From positions 19,054-83,053 of the forward strand of contig JBEPTZ010000004.1 in assembly GCA_041691815.1 (NCBI GenBank): DNA of 64,000 nucleotides. Direction: 5' to 3'. The position numbers were made by a program, and so were the translations under genes. This DNA is from 70-18 sp041691815. Lineage in GTDB: Bacteria; Pseudomonadota; Alphaproteobacteria; Acetobacterales; Acetobacteraceae. The notes under the pieces are model-generated. The model saw only the letters and a list, made by a program, of their open reading frames with translations, had not been told where the DNA came from and ran no database searches. Of this stretch, positions 1-9,114 are shown piece after piece (the first letter of the stretch is position 1; every line of letters starts with the position of its first letter).

Positions 1-780
1 GGGGGTGCGCCGATCGACCTTGCCGCCCTGCCCGAGCCGGCGATGCGCAAAATTCGCGGCCCGGAGATCGCCCTGGTGTTCCAGGAGCCGATGGCCAGCT
101 TCAGCCAGCACTACACCATCGGCAACCAGATCACCGAGGCGATCCTGCTGCACATGCGGCTCGACAAGCAGGCGGCGCGGGCCCGGGCGATCGAGTTGCT
201 CGACATGGTGGGCGTGCCGCAGCCGGCGCGGCGGATCGACGAGTATCCGTTTCAGCTGTCCGGCGGGCTGCGCCAGCGGGTGATGATCGCACTGGCGCTG
301 GCCTGCGACCCTCGGGTGCTGATCGCCGATGAGCCGACCACGGCGCTCGACGTCACCACCCAGGCGCAGATTCTCGATCTGCTGCGCAGTCTGCAGCAGC
401 AGCGCGGGCTGGCGATCATCCTGATCACCCACGACATGGGGGTGATCGCCGAAATGGCCCATGATGTCGCGGTGATGTATCTCGGCCGGGCGGTGGAAAC
501 CGGGCCGGTGGACGACATCTTCAACCGGCCGCGGCATCCCTATACCCGCGCGCTGCTGCGCTCGATCCCGACCGTGATGGCCAGGCCGCGCACCAGGCTG
601 CCAACCATCGAGGGTTCGATCCCACACCCGTTCAACCGGCCGCGCGGCTGCTCGTACCATCCGCGCTGCGTCGAAAAAATCGGCCCGGTGTGCGAAACCC
701 ACGAGCCGCCGCCGGTCGGCAGCAGCGACCGGCAGGTCCGCTGCTTCCTGCACGGCGGCATCCCGGACGATGCGGCATGA
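1..780 (+). CDS. Peptide ABC transporter ATP-binding protein, DppD-like (5' partial)
   Basis: ATPase subunit of a dipeptide/oligopeptide importer, expected on the cytoplasmic face. The frame is open from base 1, so the N-terminus with Walker A is off the window. Visible in order: Q-loop VFQEPMASF, signature LSGGLRQRV (fragment residues 86-94), Walker B/D-loop DEPTTALD from 110, and the switch His in ITHD at 144. The C-terminal tail has the HPYTRALL and cysteine-containing HPRC segments typical of the OppD/DppD extension. Its stop overlaps the start of the next ATPase in ATGA, as in a dppDF operon. Permease and binding-protein genes would lie upstream. The transported substrate cannot be read from the sequence. 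Confidence 0.9.
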   Translation, partial: GGAPIDLAALPEPAMRKIRGPEIALVFQEPMASFSQHYTIGNQITEAILLHMRLDKQAARARAIELLDMVGVPQPARRIDEYPFQLSGGLRQRVMIALALACDPRVLIADEPTTALDVTTQAQILDLLRSLQQQRGLAIILITHDMGVIAEMAHDVAVMYLGRAVETGPVDDIFNRPRHPYTRALLRSIPTVMARPRTRLPTIEGSIPHPFNRPRGCSYHPRCVEKIGPVCETHEPPPVGSSDRQVRCFLHGGIPDDAA

Positions 781-1787
781 CCGATATCATCCTGGACGTG
801 CGCGGCCTGCAGAAGCACTTCCCGATCCGCCGTGGCCTGCTGCGGCGGCTGGTTGGGCAGGTGAAGGCGGTCGACGGGGTGAGCTTCGCCATTCGCCGCG
901 GCGAGACGCTGGCGCTGGTCGGCGAGAGCGGCTGCGGCAAGACCACCACCGCCCGCTGCATCCTGCGTGCCGTGCCGCCCAGCGCGGGCCAGGTGAACTT
1001 CACGCTGGACGGCCGCACCGTCGACCTCGCCGCCTTGCCGCGCCGCCAATTGCGGCCGCTGCGCCGGCATATGCAGATGGTGTTCCAGGACCCGTATTCC
1101 TCGCTAAACCCGCGCATGGTGGTGGGCGAAATCATCGGCGAGCCGCTGCTGATCAACGGCATGACCAACCGCGCCGAGCGTCGTGCCCGGATCATGGAGC
1201 TGATGGAACTGGTGCAACTGCCCGGCGCCTACTTCAACCGCTTCCCGCATGCGTTCAGCGGCGGCCAGCGGCAGCGCATCGGCATCGCCCGCGCGCTGGC
1301 GCTGAACCCCGGGCTGATCGTCGCCGATGAGCCGGTTTCGGCGCTGGATGTCTCGGTGCAGGCGCAGATCTTGAACCTGATGCTGGACCTGCAGGATCGC
1401 CTCGGCCTCACCTACCTGTTCGTCGCCCACGACCTCAGCGTGGTGAAGCATGTCAGCGACCGTGTGGCAGTGATGTATGTCGGCCGTATCGTCGAACTGG
1501 CCGAAACCGAAACCCTGTACCGTCGCCCGCTGCATCCCTATACCGAGGCGCTGCTGTCCGCCGCCCCCACCCCGGTGCCCGGTGCCGCCAGCAGCCGCAT
1601 CGTTCTGGAGCGCGAGATCGCCGACCCGGCCAACCCGCCGCCAGGCTGCCCGTTCCACCCGCGCTGCCGCTACGCGACCGAGCAGTGCCGCATAGAGGTG
1701 CCGCAGTTGCAAGAGATGGAGGCCGGGCGGTGGGTAAGTTGTCACCGGGCGGCGGAACTCACCCTTGCCGGAATCGGCGCGGGCTAG
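777..1787 (+). CDS. Peptide ABC transporter ATP-binding protein, DppF-like
   Basis: Second ATPase of a peptide-type importer, 336 residues, the usual length for DppF/OppF. Walker A GESGCGKTT is at 49-57, Q-loop VFQDPYSSLNP near 102, FSGGQRQR at 160-167, DEPVSALD at 184-191 and the switch His at 218. The tail carries HPYTEALL and a cysteine-rich segment (GCPFHPRC). The ATG at 777 overlaps the upstream stop, so translational coupling with the DppD-like gene is likely; the two would form the heterodimeric ATPase. The next gene, 71 bp on, is a lipid kinase and not part of the transporter. Confidence 0.92.
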   Translation: MTDIILDVRGLQKHFPIRRGLLRRLVGQVKAVDGVSFAIRRGETLALVGESGCGKTTTARCILRAVPPSAGQVNFTLDGRTVDLAALPRRQLRPLRRHMQMVFQDPYSSLNPRMVVGEIIGEPLLINGMTNRAERRARIMELMELVQLPGAYFNRFPHAFSGGQRQRIGIARALALNPGLIVADEPVSALDVSVQAQILNLMLDLQDRLGLTYLFVAHDLSVVKHVSDRVAVMYVGRIVELAETETLYRRPLHPYTEALLSAAPTPVPGAASSRIVLEREIADPANPPPGCPFHPRCRYATEQCRIEVPQLQEMEAGRWVSCHRAAELTLAGIGAG

Positions 1788-1858
1788 CGGCGGGTTGCAT
1801 CGGGAGCGGGCGGTCGATGCAGCAAGAGCCCGGTGAATGAAGTAACGGCCGGGACGGC

Positions 1859-2740
1859 ATGACGCGCAACCCAACCATCCTGCTGATCCACAACGCGGCC
1901 GCCGGACGCGGGCGGCGCGGCCGCGTCGCTGCCGTGGTGGGCTGCCTCGAACAGCGCGGATTCCGGGTGACGGTGCGGGCGACCGAGCGGCCGGGGCACG
2001 CCCAGCAGATCGCCGCCGAAGCCGCCGGACTGGACCTCATCATCGCCGCCGGTGGCGACGGCACGGTCAACGAGATCGTCGAGGGCCTGGGCGCCAACGC
2101 GCCGAGCCTTGCGGTTCTGCCGCTCGGCACCGCGAACGTGCTGGCGGCGGAGCTGGGTCTGACCGACGACCCGGAACGCTTCGCCGATGCGGTTGCCGCC
2201 GGCCGCACCGTCGCTGCCTGGCCCGGCGAGGTGAACGGACGGAGCTTCATGCTGATGGCCAGCGTCGGCTTTGACGCCGAGGTGGTGGCGGCCGTCACCC
2301 CGGCGCAGAAGCATCTGCTGGGCAAGGCGGCCTATCTGCTGGCGGCGTTGCGGCTGTGGCTGGCCGGGCGGCAGACCGCATTGCGGGTCACCATCGATGG
2401 CGCAGCCTATCCGGCCGCCGGCGTGGTGGTCAGCAAAAGCCGCTTCTATGGCGGCCGCTTCGTCTTGGCGCCGCAGGCCGGCATCGCCGTGCCGCGGCTG
2501 TTCGCGGTGCTGATGCCGGGCGGGCGGCGGCGGGATCGGCTGCGTTACGCCTGGGCGATGCTGCATGGGCGGCTGCACCTGCAGCCGGATGTGCGGGTGA
2601 TTGCGGCTGAGGAAGTGCGCGTGACAGCGGACGACCCGGCGCCGGTGCAGGTGGATGGCGATATTCGCGGCAACACGCCGGCCGTTATCCGGGTGGGACA
2701 GCGGCCGGTGCGGTTGATTGTCGATCAGGCAAGCAAGTAG
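1859..2740 (+). CDS. Diacylglycerol/sphingosine kinase-family lipid kinase (YegS/BmrU-like)
   Basis: 293-residue protein of the DAGK catalytic family, which phosphorylates lipid hydroxyls using ATP at the inner membrane face. The nucleotide-binding GGDGTVNE is at 65-72 and PLGTANVLA at 88-96; a second lobe follows, with VQVDGD near the C-terminus as in YegS-type proteins. The lipid substrate is unknown. It stands alone between the peptide ATPases and a convergent glycosyltransferase. Its stop codon is directly followed (0 bp) by the palindromic element at 2741, which probably terminates its transcript. Confidence 0.85.
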   Translation: MTRNPTILLIHNAAAGRGRRGRVAAVVGCLEQRGFRVTVRATERPGHAQQIAAEAAGLDLIIAAGGDGTVNEIVEGLGANAPSLAVLPLGTANVLAAELGLTDDPERFADAVAAGRTVAAWPGEVNGRSFMLMASVGFDAEVVAAVTPAQKHLLGKAAYLLAALRLWLAGRQTALRVTIDGAAYPAAGVVVSKSRFYGGRFVLAPQAGIAVPRLFAVLMPGGRRRDRLRYAWAMLHGRLHLQPDVRVIAAEEVRVTADDPAPVQVDGDIRGNTPAVIRVGQRPVRLIVDQASK

Positions 2741-2861
2741 TTCTTTTTTGAAAAAAAGAACCAAAAAACTTCTATCCGCCTTGCAATATTGGAGTGCGGG
2801 AGACTGAGTACACTCCAACGGATGAAAAGTTTTTTTGCTTCTTTTTGTTCACAAAAAGAAG
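2741..2861. repeat. Dispersed palindromic element, copy 1 (probable bidirectional terminator)
   Basis: AT-rich 121-bp element in a GC-rich genome. The left-end hairpin is TTCTTTTTT-GA-AAAAAAGAA (2741-2760) and the right-end hairpin lies at 2838-2861. Inside are arms AAAAAACTT...ATCCG and CGGAT...AAGTTTTTT, and a central TTGGAGTG/CACTCCAA inverted repeat. It lies between two convergent genes: 0 bp after the + strand kinase stop and 16 bp after the minus-strand GT4 stop. T-runs follow the stems on both strands, which fits bidirectional intrinsic termination. Related copies are at 8003, 32748, 36331, 43700 (half) and 52008. Confidence 0.85.
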
Positions 2862-2877
2862 ATTCTGTTTGCCCTGC

Positions 2878-3948
2878 CTACTCCGCCGCGATCTGCACTC
2901 CGCGGCGCTGATCGATCAGCCGCTGGTAGATATCGACGTAATCCTGCGCCATCCGCTTCGCGGTGAAGCGCTGGTCGAACTCGGCGCGGATCTTGGTGCG
3001 GTCCAGTTCGCCCAGCCGGCCGCAGGCGGCGATTGCCTCCTCGACGTTCTCGACGATGAAGCCGGTGACGCCGTCATGCATCACTTCCGGCACGCTGCCG
3101 CGCCGCATGGCGATCACCGGGGTGCCGCAGCCGATGCTCTCGATCATCACCAGGCCGAACGGTTCCGGCCAGTCGATCATGAACATCGTCGCGGTGGCGC
3201 GGCCGAGGAAGTCCGGCTTCTGCTCGTCGTTGATCTCGCCGATGAAGTCGACATTGGCGAATTTCAGCAGCGGCTCGACCGATTGCTTGAAGTATTCGGC
3301 GTCGACCTTGTCCACCTTGGCCGCCACCTTCAGCCGCATGTTGCAGGCCGCCGCCACCTGGATCGCCCGCTCGATGCCCTTTTCCGGGCAGATGCGGCCG
3401 AGGAAGGCGAAATACGGCCCCTTCTCGTCGCCCTGGCCGGCGCCTTCCGGCACCCGCAGCGTGGTGGGGTTCATGCCGTGCAGCACGGTGCCGACCCAGC
3501 CGAGATCGGCCACCGGCTTGCGTTGCGAGTCGGAGATCGAGACCACCGGCAGGTCGGGGAACATGCGGTAGACGGCGGCGAATTCCGGCAGATCCAGCCT
3601 TCCATGCAGCGTGGTGACGAACGGCACCGGCTGGCGGCTGAACAGCGAGTTGGGGAAATAGTCGATATGGAAGTGCAGCACGTCGAAGTTGTGCGCGCGG
3701 CGATAGACGTATTCCAGCATCAGCTGGTAGGTCGCCACCCAGTCGCGAATATCCGGGTCCAGCCGCAGCGCGCGCGGCCAGGGCGGGTCGAGCTTCGCCG
3801 AGGTGACGGAATCGCCGCTGGCAAACAGCGTCACGTCGTGCCCCAGCTCCACCAGCGACTCGGTGAGGGTATGGACGACACGCTCGGAGCCGCCATACAG
3901 CTTGGGCGGCACCGCTTCGAACAACGGCGCGATCTGGGCGATACGCAT
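2878..3948 (-). CDS. GT4-family glycosyltransferase
   Basis: 356-residue GT-B fold glycosyltransferase that probably transfers a sugar from a nucleotide-sugar donor. The N-terminus MRIAQIAPLFEAVPP leads into the acceptor lobe (YGGSERVVH). The donor-site FLGRICPEKG and the E-x7-E type motif PEPFGLVMIES followed by GCGTPVIA are intact. The next gene upstream on the same strand (start 5138) is a close paralogue with the same N-terminal motif and architecture, so the pair looks like a tandem duplication. The acceptor is unknown; exopolysaccharide or glycolipid synthesis is plausible. It ends 16 bp from repeat copy 1. Confidence 0.88.
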   Translation of the reverse strand: MRIAQIAPLFEAVPPKLYGGSERVVHTLTESLVELGHDVTLFASGDSVTSAKLDPPWPRALRLDPDIRDWVATYQLMLEYVYRRAHNFDVLHFHIDYFPNSLFSRQPVPFVTTLHGRLDLPEFAAVYRMFPDLPVVSISDSQRKPVADLGWVGTVLHGMNPTTLRVPEGAGQGDEKGPYFAFLGRICPEKGIERAIQVAAACNMRLKVAAKVDKVDAEYFKQSVEPLLKFANVDFIGEINDEQKPDFLGRATATMFMIDWPEPFGLVMIESIGCGTPVIAMRRGSVPEVMHDGVTGFIVENVEEAIAACGRLGELDRTKIRAEFDQRFTAKRMAQDYVDIYQRLIDQRRGVQIAAE

Positions 3949-4049
3949 CTTGGGCCTCTTGCGGCGATATGTGGGGAAGGCAGTAGCGTTCAGATAAGCT
4001 GTGATGGTGGCGAAATCACGGCGCCCCGATTGGTTCAGTCATGGGTGGT

Positions 4050-5138
4050 TCAGCCACCGGTGCCGGTCAGTTCAGCCTCCACCAGCCGCAGGTTGGCCGC
4101 CGGCGCACGGGCGCCGATCAGCTTCTGGTACAGCGCCACGTAATCCTCGGCCATGCGCCGCGCGGTCCAGCGGCTGTCGAAGCGGGCGCGCACCGCGGCG
4201 CGATCCAGTTCGCCGAGGCGGGCGCAGGCGGCGACCGCACCGGCCACGTCGTCGACGATGAAGCCGGTCAGGCCGTCTTCCACCACTTCGGGCACCGAGC
4301 CGCGGCGGAAGGCGATCACCGGGCAGCCGCAGGCCATCGCCTCGATCATCACCAGGCCGAACGGTTCCGGCCAGTCGATCGGGAACAGCAGCGCCCGGGC
4401 GCCGGACAGGAAGGCCGGCTTCTCGCGGTCGCTGATCTCGCCGATGAACTCCACATTGTCGCCGGCCAGCAGCGGGGCGACCACCTGCTCATAATACAGC
4501 ACGTCCTCCTCACCGATCTTGGCCGCCACCTTCAGCTTCATCCCGGCGGCCGCGGCGATGCGGATGGCGTCGACGATGCCTTTTTCCGGCGAGATGCGGC
4601 CGAGGAAGGCGAAATACGGCTGTTCCGCCGGCACCGGCACCGGGCGCAGCGCGTCGGCCGGCATGCCGTGCAGCACCGTGCCGAGCCAGCCGAGCGCCGG
4701 CATCGGCTGGCGCTGGCGGTCGGAGATCGAGACCAGATTGACGCCGGGAAACAGGCCGTAGACGCCCTCCACCCAGTCCTGGTCGAGCCGGCCATGCAGG
4801 GTGGTCAGGAACGGCGTGTCCTGGCGGGTGAACACCGAGAACGGGTGGAAGTCGATATGGAAATGCAGCACGTCGAATTCATCCGCGCGGCGCGCCACCA
4901 GTTCGATCAGCCTTGCGTACGGCGCATTGTTCTTCTCGAAATTGCGGGTCCAGCGCTCGGCCTCGGCACGCACCGGCACCAGCGTGCCGGCGGTGACGCT
5001 GTCGCCGGTGGCGAACAGGGTAACCTCGTGGCCCATCGCCACCAGTTCCTCGGTCAGCCAATGCACCACGCGCTCGGTGCCGCCGTAGCGCAGCGGCGGC
5101 ACGGCTTCGAACAGCGGTGCAATCTGGGCAATACGCAT
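4050..5138 (-). CDS. GT4-family glycosyltransferase (tandem paralogue)
   Basis: 362 residues, GT-B/GT4 family. The N-terminus MRIAQIAPLFEAVPP is identical over 15 residues to the downstream copy. YGGTERVVH, FLGRISPEKG and PEPFGLVMIEAMACG mark acceptor lobe, donor site and catalytic acidic motif. I chose the ATG at 5138 because the homology with the paralogue begins exactly there; the frame stays open further upstream through the divergent exporter gene, but that extension is antisense shadow. About 100 bp separates it from the next paralogue, and 170 bp from a divergent ABC exporter whose cargo might be related. Confidence 0.88.
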   Translation of the reverse strand: MRIAQIAPLFEAVPPLRYGGTERVVHWLTEELVAMGHEVTLFATGDSVTAGTLVPVRAEAERWTRNFEKNNAPYARLIELVARRADEFDVLHFHIDFHPFSVFTRQDTPFLTTLHGRLDQDWVEGVYGLFPGVNLVSISDRQRQPMPALGWLGTVLHGMPADALRPVPVPAEQPYFAFLGRISPEKGIVDAIRIAAAAGMKLKVAAKIGEEDVLYYEQVVAPLLAGDNVEFIGEISDREKPAFLSGARALLFPIDWPEPFGLVMIEAMACGCPVIAFRRGSVPEVVEDGLTGFIVDDVAGAVAACARLGELDRAAVRARFDSRWTARRMAEDYVALYQKLIGARAPAANLRLVEAELTGTGG

Positions 5139-5309
5139 GGGGAGCGGAACCTTCTCGGCGACGAAATCAGGCGTATGGCGCGGCGTGCACCGAAATTGTG
5201 GCGCAATGACGGTGATGACCCTGGTATGCAAAAATTCTCTTCCGGATTCGAATTCCAGGCACCGGTTTCGCCCAATTTGGGCCGCAATGCGGCAATACGA
5301 CTCAGACCT

Positions 5310-7106
5310 ATGTATACCGGGACATCGACCCACATGCGCGCCGCGATCACCAGCTACCAGGGACGTCCGCTGGCCTTCCTGGCGCACTACGTGGCGCGGC
5401 ATCGGCTGGCGCACGGCATCGTGCTGGGCTCGGTCGCGCTGGCGGTCATTGCCTCGGTCTGCACCCAGTACGGGCTGAAATGGCTGATCGACGTGGTCGC
5501 CCGTGGGCCGCAGGTCGGCGGGCACGAGGTCTGGCTGGCGTTCGTCTTCCTCTGCGTGCTGATCGGCACCGACAACTTCATGTGGCGGATCGGCGGCTGG
5601 ATCGCCGCCCATGTGTTCGTGCGGGTGACCGGCGATATCCGCAGCGACCTGTTCGTGCATCTGGCCGGCCATGCCCCCGGCTATTTCGCCGAGCGCATGC
5701 CTGGCACGCTGGCCAGTCGCATCACCGCCACCTCGAATGCGGTGTTCCAGACCGAGAACACCCTGTCGTGGAACACCATCCCGCCCTGCCTCGCGGTGCT
5801 GGTGGCGATCGTGCTGATCGCCACGGTCAACCCGATGATGGCGGTCTCGCTGGCGGTGGTGGCGGTGCTGATGGCCGCCGTGGTGTTCCGGCTGGCGGCG
5901 CGCGGCACGCCGCTGCACCGGGATTTCGCCACCAAGGCGGCCGGCGTCGACGGCCAGCTGGTCGATGTGATCTCCAACATGCATGTGGTCCGCGCGTTCG
6001 GCGCCACCTGGCGCGAGCATGCCCGGATCAACGGCACCATCGACACCGAGATGACCGCCCGCCGCCGCAGCCTGCTCTATTTAGAGAAGTTGCGGCTGCT
6101 GCATGCGGTGATGACCGCGTTCATCACCGCCGGCCTGCTCGCCTGGGCGGTGGTGATGTGGCAGCACGGCCAGGCCAGCGCCGGCGATGTGGTGCTGATC
6201 TGCTCGCTGGGCTTCACCATCCTGCATGGCACCCGTGACCTGGCGGTGGCGCTGGTCGACGTCACCCAGTACGTCGCCCGGCTGGACGAGGCGATCGCCT
6301 CGCTGCTGACCCCGCACGACCTGCCGGACGCCCCCACCGCCCGCCCGGCGCAGCCCGGCCCCGGCCGCGTGGTGTTCGAGGGCGTGCGTTTCGCCTATCC
6401 GTCGCGCGCTTCGGTGCTGAACGAACTGAATCTGGTGATCGAACCCGGCCAGCGGGTCGGGCTGGTTGGCGCCTCCGGAGCCGGCAAGTCCACCGTTCTG
6501 GCGCTGCTGCAGCGGTTCTACGACCCGCAGGGCGGCCGCATCCTGATCGATGGGCAGGATCTGCGGCAGGTCACCCAGGAGAGCCTGCGTCAGGCGATGG
6601 CGGTGGTGCCGCAGGATATCAGCCTGTTCCACCGCACCGTGATGGAGAATATCCGCTACGCCCGGCCGGACGCCAGCGAGGACGAGGTGCTGGCCGCCGC
6701 CTCCATCGCCCGCATCCGCGATGTGATCGAGCAACTGCCGGAGGGGTTCCAGACCATGGTCGGCGACCGTGGCGTGAAGCTTTCCGGCGGCCAGCGGCAG
6801 CGGCTGGCGATCGCCCGCGCGCTGCTGAAGAACGCCCCGGTGCTGCTGCTGGACGAGGCCACCAGCGCGCTGGACAGCGAGTCCGAATACGCCATCCAGG
6901 AGGCGCTGAACCGGCTGATGCAGGGCCGCACGGTGATCGCCATCGCCCACCGCCTCTCCACGCTGCAGAATTTCGACCGCATCGTGGTGATGGACAAGGG
7001 CTGCGTGATCGATGATGGCAGCCCGGCCGAACTGGCTTCCCGCCCCGGCCCGTATCGCGACCTGCTGCGCAAGCAGTCAATGGCGCCGCTGTCCCAGGCT
7101 GCCTGA
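5310..7106 (+). CDS. ABC exporter, fused membrane and ATPase domains (MsbA/multidrug type)
   Basis: Half-size type I exporter of about 598 residues that works as a homodimer in the inner membrane. An N-terminal six-helix domain occupies roughly residues 30-330. The ATPase domain has Walker A GASGAGKS at about 387, LSGGQRQRL at 491-499, LLLDEATSALD and the switch His in IAHRLS. Two starts are possible, ATG 5310 and ATG 5334; neither has a strong Shine-Dalgarno sequence. The frame open upstream of 5310 runs antisense to the GT4 gene and is not counted. Divergent placement beside two glycosyltransferases suggests, but does not prove, glycolipid or polysaccharide export. Confidence 0.87.
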   Translation: MYTGTSTHMRAAITSYQGRPLAFLAHYVARHRLAHGIVLGSVALAVIASVCTQYGLKWLIDVVARGPQVGGHEVWLAFVFLCVLIGTDNFMWRIGGWIAAHVFVRVTGDIRSDLFVHLAGHAPGYFAERMPGTLASRITATSNAVFQTENTLSWNTIPPCLAVLVAIVLIATVNPMMAVSLAVVAVLMAAVVFRLAARGTPLHRDFATKAAGVDGQLVDVISNMHVVRAFGATWREHARINGTIDTEMTARRRSLLYLEKLRLLHAVMTAFITAGLLAWAVVMWQHGQASAGDVVLICSLGFTILHGTRDLAVALVDVTQYVARLDEAIASLLTPHDLPDAPTARPAQPGPGRVVFEGVRFAYPSRASVLNELNLVIEPGQRVGLVGASGAGKSTVLALLQRFYDPQGGRILIDGQDLRQVTQESLRQAMAVVPQDISLFHRTVMENIRYARPDASEDEVLAAASIARIRDVIEQLPEGFQTMVGDRGVKLSGGQRQRLAIARALLKNAPVLLLDEATSALDSESEYAIQEALNRLMQGRTVIAIAHRLSTLQNFDRIVVMDKGCVIDDGSPAELASRPGPYRDLLRKQSMAPLSQAA

Positions 7107-7111
7107 TACCG

Positions 7112-7465
7112 TTACCGGGTGACGTGCGCCGACACCGCCAGCCATTTGCCGCCGCGCCTGGCCCAGACATCGGTGTAGCGCCCATGCCGCTGCTCGCCGG
7201 TCGCGGTGGCGTAACTGGTGCGGGCATGGATGATCGCCATGTCGCCGTGCATTCGAATGCGCAGGTCGTCGATCGACAGCCCGCTGATGGTCACTTTCTT
7301 CGCCGTCTGGGCCAGAAATTGCGCCCGATCGAGCAGGTTTCCGTCCGGATTCGAGCATAAAAAATCCTCCGCGAGGATCTCCTCGAAGCGTTTCACGTCG
7401 CCGTGCTGCACCGAGTGGATGTAGTCCTCGTTCAGTGCGGTCAACTGCTCCAGATCGTCGGCCAT
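7112..7465 (-). CDS. NTF2-like / SnoaL-type (DUF4440) protein
   Basis: 117-residue single-domain protein of the NTF2-like cone fold. The pattern of N-terminal helices (LTALNEDYIHSVQHGD), the central SNPDGNLLDRAQFL segment and the C-terminal strand GRYTDVWARRGGKW is typical of DUF4440/ketosteroid-isomerase-like proteins. Members range from small-molecule isomerases to non-enzymatic binding proteins, so no reaction can be assigned. It is convergent with the ABC exporter (5 bp between stops) and 16 bp downstream of the MAPEG gene, probably co-transcribed with it. Confidence 0.8.
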   Translation of the reverse strand: MADDLEQLTALNEDYIHSVQHGDVKRFEEILAEDFLCSNPDGNLLDRAQFLAQTAKKVTISGLSIDDLRIRMHGDMAIIHARTSYATATGEQRHGRYTDVWARRGGKWLAVSAHVTR

Positions 7466-7481
7466 CGCGTCCTCCCGGTTT

Positions 7482-7985
7482 TCAATGCAGCCATTTCCAC
7501 GCCGCCGCCAGCAGCGTCGCCGCCACGACCGCCATGGTCGCCGCCATGCCCGGCGCGCGGGCCATCGGCGCCAACAGATAGCCGGCCCAGAACACCAGCC
7601 GCGCCAGCGCGAACACCGCCGCCGCCGCCAGCACCGCCGGCATCTGCGCCCCCGGCACCGCGGCTGCCAGGGCCAGCAAGGCCGGCACGAAAATCAGCGT
7701 CTGCTCGACGGTGTTGCTGATAACCCGCTGGTTGACCAGCAAAAACCGGCTGTCCCGCCCGGCTAGCGGATCGAACGCGGCGACCAGGAACCGCCCGGCC
7801 ATCTGCGCCGCCACCATCGCCGCCAGCACGAAGCAGGCCGGCAGCAGCCAGGCAGCGCCCAGGCCCAGCCGCACCGCCATGCTCGCCATCTCGGCATTCA
7901 CCGGAATGAGCGGCAGCAGCGCCCGCCAGACCAGAAAGGCGATGATGATCCCGCAGGCCGCGAGCAGCAGGGACAGGCCACGCAT
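7482..7985 (-). CDS. MAPEG-family membrane protein
   Basis: 167-residue integral membrane protein with about four hydrophobic helices. The segment RVISNTVEQTLIF matches the conserved N-x-x-E-Q core of the MAPEG superfamily (membrane-associated glutathione and eicosanoid metabolism). Bacterial members are mostly uncharacterised, some being glutathione transferases. The start at 7985 lies 18 bp from repeat copy 2, which separates it from accA upstream on the same strand; if that element terminates transcription, this gene needs its own promoter. Confidence 0.78.
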   Translation of the reverse strand: MRGLSLLLAACGIIIAFLVWRALLPLIPVNAEMASMAVRLGLGAAWLLPACFVLAAMVAAQMAGRFLVAAFDPLAGRDSRFLLVNQRVISNTVEQTLIFVPALLALAAAVPGAQMPAVLAAAAVFALARLVFWAGYLLAPMARAPGMAATMAVVAATLLAAAWKWLH

Positions 7986-8002
7986 CGAAGACTCCCAGAA
8001 TG

Positions 8003-8123
8003 TTCTTTTTTGAAAAAAAGAACCAAAAAACTTTTATCCGCCTTGGAGCAGCTGAGCGCGGGAGAGTCCGTACACTCCAATGGATAGAAAGTTTTTTTGC
8101 TTCTTTTTGTTCACAAAAAGAAG
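8003..8123. repeat. Dispersed palindromic element, copy 2 (probable terminator after accA)
   Basis: 121-bp copy with the left hairpin identical to copy 1 (8003-8022), the inner arms AAAAAACTTTTATCC and GGATAGAAAGTTTTTTT, and the right hairpin at 8100-8123. On the minus strand it begins 3 bp after the accA stop codon, and the T-run needed for intrinsic termination follows the inner stem in that direction too. It separates accA from the MAPEG gene. Confidence 0.85.
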
Positions 8124-8126
8124 ACC

Positions 8127-9083
8127 TTAACTCAAAACTTCCCGCCCCATCTCGATAAACTTATGCCGCCGCTGCGCCTTCAGCGCCGCCGGCTCCAGTG
8201 CCAGCAGCGGCGTGAGGGCGGCCTGCACCGCGTCACCGAGTGCCTTCAGCGCTGCTGCCGGGTCACGGTGGGCGCCGCCGAGCGGTTCGGTGATTACGGT
8301 GTCGATCAGCTTCATCCGTTTCAGGTCCTCGGCGGTCAGGCGGAGCGCCTCGGCGGCGGCCGGGGCCTGGGCGGCGTCTTTCCACAGAATCGCGGCGCAG
8401 CCTTCCGGCGAGATCACCGAGTAGATCGCGTGCTCCATCATCAGCACCGCGTCGCCGGCGGCCAGCGCGATGGCGCCGCCGGAGCCGCCTTCGCCGATGA
8501 TCGTTGCCACCACCGGCACCGGCGCTTCCAGGCAGGCCTCGATCGAGCGGGCGATGGCTTCGGCCTGGCCGCGCGCCTCGGCGTCGATGCCGGGGAAGGC
8601 GCCGGAGGTGTCGACGAAGGTCAGCACCGGCAGGCCGAACCGCCCGGCCAGCTCGATCAGCCGGCGCGCCTTGCGGTAGCCCTCGGGCCGGGCCATGCCG
8701 AAATTATGCGCCACCCTGGTTTCGGTGTCCGAGCCCTTTTCGGTGCCGAGCACCACCACCGAGCGGCCGCGAAACCGGCCGAGCCCGCCGACCACCGCGG
8801 CATCGTCGGCGAAGGCGCGGTCGCCGGCCAAGGGCGTGTAGTCGGTGATCAGTGCCGCCAGGCAGTCATCGGCCTTGGGCCGTTCCGGGTGGCGGGCGAC
8901 CTGGGTTTTCTGCCAGGGGGTCAGCTTGGCGTAGGTGGCGCGAAGCTGGCGGTCGGCCTTTTCGGTCAGCCGGGCCACCTCGTCGGCGATGTTGATGCCG
9001 TCGGTCTCCGACATCTTGCGGAGCTCGTCGATCTTGCTTTCCAGCTCGGCGATCGGTTTTTCAAAGTCGAGAAAATGACGCAT
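8127..9083 (-). CDS. accA: Acetyl-CoA carboxylase carboxyltransferase subunit alpha
   Basis: 318 residues, the full family length. AccA pairs with AccD to move the carboxyl group from carboxybiotin to acetyl-CoA, giving malonyl-CoA for fatty acid synthesis. The N-terminus MRHFLDFEKPIAELE and the internal oxyanion-forming glycine-rich segment IGEGGSGGAIAL are diagnostic, as is MMEHAIYSVISPEGCA. It is 31 bp downstream of xerD on the same strand. accD is not in the window, as usual in alphaproteobacteria. The palindromic element just after its stop probably ends the transcript. Confidence 0.97.
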   Translation of the reverse strand: MRHFLDFEKPIAELESKIDELRKMSETDGINIADEVARLTEKADRQLRATYAKLTPWQKTQVARHPERPKADDCLAALITDYTPLAGDRAFADDAAVVGGLGRFRGRSVVVLGTEKGSDTETRVAHNFGMARPEGYRKARRLIELAGRFGLPVLTFVDTSGAFPGIDAEARGQAEAIARSIEACLEAPVPVVATIIGEGGSGGAIALAAGDAVLMMEHAIYSVISPEGCAAILWKDAAQAPAAAEALRLTAEDLKRMKLIDTVITEPLGGAHRDPAAALKALGDAVQAALTPLLALEPAALKAQRRHKFIEMGREVLS

Positions 9084-9114
9084 CGCGGGGCTTTAGCACC
9101 TGCGGCATGCTAGG

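Noticed and set aside
2741..2861. Insertion sequence or transposon for the AT-rich repeats
   Set aside because: The elements are about 120 bp with no coding capacity and no transposase in the window; mobility is possible only in trans and is unproved.
4041..5309. N-terminal extension of the ABC exporter frame
   Set aside because: This part is antisense to the GT4 gene and has no transporter homology; the membrane domain starts after 5310.
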